Assembly: GCA_022361135.1 (NCBI GenBank)
Contig: JAKSBM010000012.1
Location: 1-9,196, forward strand
Length of the DNA stretch: 9,196 nt
DNA from: Desulfobacterales bacterium
GTDB lineage: Bacteria; Desulfobacterota; Desulfobacteria; Desulfobacterales; Desulfobacteraceae
Direction: 5' to 3'
The translations under genes were made by a program, and so were the position numbers. Below are positions 8,501 to 9,196 of the stretch, piece after piece (position 1 is the stretch's first letter; every line of letters starts with the position of its first letter). The notes beneath the pieces are model-generated. The model did no database searches. It was given only the letters and a program-made list of their open reading frames with translations, and was not told the origin of the DNA.

Positions 8501-9196
8501 AAAATTGGTTCAAATCGGCGGCATCCCGGGTCATGCAACCCATGCCCACAATGGCACAGGGTTCCAGTTCCAGGGGGGCCGTTTCTAGGTCCGTCTCCCC
8601 GGTGCCCACCGGTACGCTCACCCGCCGGGGCTGGTATTCCTCCACCAGAAGATGGGCGTTGATTCCGCCGAAACCAAAGGCGGAAACCGCTGCCCGGCGG
8701 CCCCATTGGTCGGTGTCGGCCTCCCAGGCCTGGGCGGTTTTCTGGACCTGGATCCGGCCCTGGTTTAAGAGGCTGTCTTCACCCGGAGCGTCAAAGTTCA
8801 GGGAGGGGGGCAGGGTCTTTCTGCCCATGGCGGCCACGGTCTTGATGAATCCGGCTGCACCGGCCCCCGTGAGCAGATGGCCGATGTTGGATTTCACCGA
8901 ACCGATGGACAGGGGCCGTTGGAAGGAGATCGGTCCGGCTGCCGCATATTCGGTTGTGTTGAGCAGGGTGTCAATGGAGGAGAGCTCGATGTTGTCCCCC
9001 ACCGGGGTGCCGGAGCCGTGGCATTCCATGTATTGGACCTGTGCCGGGGACCAGCCAGCCATGTGATAGGCTGCGGCCATGGCCCGGATCTGTCCCTCCG
9101 AGGCCGGGGCCACCAAATTGCCCTCGATGTCGTTGGATACCCCGTATCCCTGGATCACGCCGTGGATGGTATCGCCGCAGGCCAGGGCATCCTCCA
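5568..9196 (-). CDS. pfaC: PfaC-like PUFA/polyketide synthase subunit: KS(C-term)-CLF-DH (5'-partial)
   Basis: The reading frame is open to the right edge (E-D-A-L-A-C-G-D-T-I-H-G precedes the GTG at 9158), so the start and the ketosynthase active-site Cys lie outside. Residues here are numbered from 9158. (1) Ketosynthase C-terminal half, 1-180: H47 in C-H-G-S-G-T, then K89 and H94 in V-K-S-N-I-G-H, and G-F-G-G-I-N-A-H near 162-169. (2) Chain-length-factor domain, about 200-590: same fold, but the Cys position reads L-S-A-K-E-A-S (376-382) and both His motifs are lost (M-G-S-M-G-P; P-G-Q-L-G-M). (3) Pro/Gln/Ala-rich linker, about 590-800, with a helical segment at 700-745. (4) Two hotdog folds: 801-980, with E882 but no His, and 1020-1190, with H1080 in C-H-F-I-D-D-M-V-M-P-G and E1094. 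This order matches PfaC of bacterial PUFA synthases, which elongate and dehydrate ACP-bound chains. PfaC usually has two dehydratase units; only one is seen. The gene leads the operon within the window. Other Pfa-type secondary-lipid synthases are the alternative. Confidence 0.88.
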   Translation of the reverse strand, partial: EDALACGDTIHGVIQGYGVSNDIEGNLVAPASEGQIRAMAAAYHMAGWSPAQVQYMECHGSGTPVGDNIELSSIDTLLNTTEYAAAGPISFQRPLSIGSVKSNIGHLLTGAGAAGFIKTVAAMGRKTLPPSLNFDAPGEDSLLNQGRIQVQKTAQAWEADTDQWGRRAAVSAFGFGGINAHLLVEEYQPRRVSVPVGTGETDLETAPLELEPCAIVGMGCMTRDAADLNQFSSLIFGETVPDGVSPAQRWQNNRPPAVISPPEQARFMESLAVELGEFHIPPNQLRDILPQHLVLLKAGKAALEDAGITPRPNRDSALRHRMGAAVGIDFDFGAADFQMRWKHHDLAPELKDQMGPPLDFNRTLGALGGIVASRTAREFKLGGPCFTLSAKEASAHKALEVAQASLSSRETDIFICGCVDMCGDIRQFTLDRLLNPAHGANSATTGEGAGALVLKRLSQAQRDGDRIYGVIQATAAASAITAGAPTETAPGQIKKDKKSYRRALQSLLEDQQIRFSQITQVEMGSMGPAGEMESQALCDIAKAARSKGCHLGWTPGQLGMTGTASGMFSLMKTALGLYKKQIPACPASGENWMDSAGAQFTLNPAPAAAPENAMALVTALATDGALAQALVSAPPAPVKDMPLSSAPDPKAERGITLPIQSPCLPEPVLAAMGNSSPQKPSQEPSQAEPIATPQWDFPQPEFQKDQTGDGRKNFVELWEETALTTARAHEKFLTLSHAAQAQMEAQYAQLTRLASQLIQGKDVPMEGELPPLESMPQFTPPDAPDPKTNQNRSTGMPASQPTPVQPKPAYDRDMCMELAVGKIGKVFGPDFDIVDSYPVRVRLPAEPLMLVDRIVSIEGEPRSLGKGKIVTQHDVKPAAWYLDGGLAPVSISIEAGQADLVLCTYLGIDHAVKGSRKYRLLDAKVTFHRSLPRVGETIEYHIEIDRFLRQGDVYLFFFHYKGYVGNELLISMRDGCAGFFTEEEVENSGGIILKKDETQRVAATTQVTPLVAMEKTALAEPQVEALRAGNLEGAFGPAFAGIELGEAQRLPTGRMHLIDRVLELDPKGGRFGLGSIIAEADIHPDDWFLTCHFIDDMVMPGTLMYECCAHALRIFVQRMGWVSSDPAVHYNVLPANESDLKCRGPVTCETSKARYEIEIKELGYGPEPYVIADAHMFSDDLRIVLYKDMGMKLEGLTPTALTEFWRNK
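5578..5581 (-). promoter_or_regulatory. Shine-Dalgarno site of oleA
   Basis: GGAG (within TCTGGAGA on the - strand) sits six bases before the oleA ATG and inside the last codons of the PfaC-like gene. It fixes the oleA start and shows that oleA has its own ribosome site in addition to the ATGA overlap with the upstream stop codon. Confidence 0.75.

Noticed and set aside
7215..9066. Overlapping 457- and 411-codon open frames on the + strand
   Set aside because: Antisense shadows of the KS/CLF coding sequence; no family signature and no ribosome-binding site context.
9156..9158. GTG at 9158 as the start of the PfaC-like gene
   Set aside because: The frame is open to the window edge and the twelve residues before it (E-D-A-L-A-C-G-D-T-I-H-G) match conserved ketosynthase sequence, so the gene continues beyond the window.

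Overview
The window looks like chromosomal DNA of a Gram-negative anaerobe, most likely a Desulfobacterota (deltaproteobacterial) lineage. This is an inference from gene content: a DHH/DHHA1/double-CBS protein of the type common in Geobacter/Desulfo- groups, and an olefin (Ole) pathway joined to a PUFA-synthase-like gene. The sequence is moderately GC-rich with dense, often overlapping genes. It contains no rRNA, tRNA, CRISPR array, insertion sequence or phage gene that I can recognise. No gene-free stretch exceeds about 130 bases.

Layout: (1) bases 1-1083, + strand: the 3' part of a DHH-DHHA1-CBS-CBS protein, running in from the left edge. (2) 1084-1213: a short convergent intergenic region with a strong 15-bp hairpin that can act as a terminator for both strands. 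(3) 1214-9196, - strand: five genes that read as one operon, in transcription order: a large PfaC-like protein (5'-truncated by the right edge; ketosynthase C-terminal half, chain-length factor, double-hotdog dehydratase), oleA, oleB, a single-membrane-span coiled-coil protein of unknown function, and oleC. Junctions are a 4-base ATGA overlap (pfaC-like/oleA), a 7-base overlap (oleA/oleB), a 52-base gap (oleB/unknown) and another 4-base ATGA overlap (unknown/oleC), so most of the operon is probably translationally coupled.

How the genes may work together: a PUFA-synthase-type megasynthase builds polyunsaturated acyl chains. OleA condenses two acyl thioesters head to head into a beta-keto acid. 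After ketoreduction (the OleD step, not encoded here) OleC makes a beta-lactone with ATP, and OleB decarboxylates it to a cis-olefin. The expected product class is a very long-chain polyunsaturated hydrocarbon, as known for hentriacontanonaene in Shewanella, but here the polyketide-type synthase and the Ole enzymes sit in one operon. The points most worth attention are this fusion of two pathways, the missing oleD, the unknown membrane protein between oleB and oleC, and a PfaC-like protein with only one dehydratase pair.
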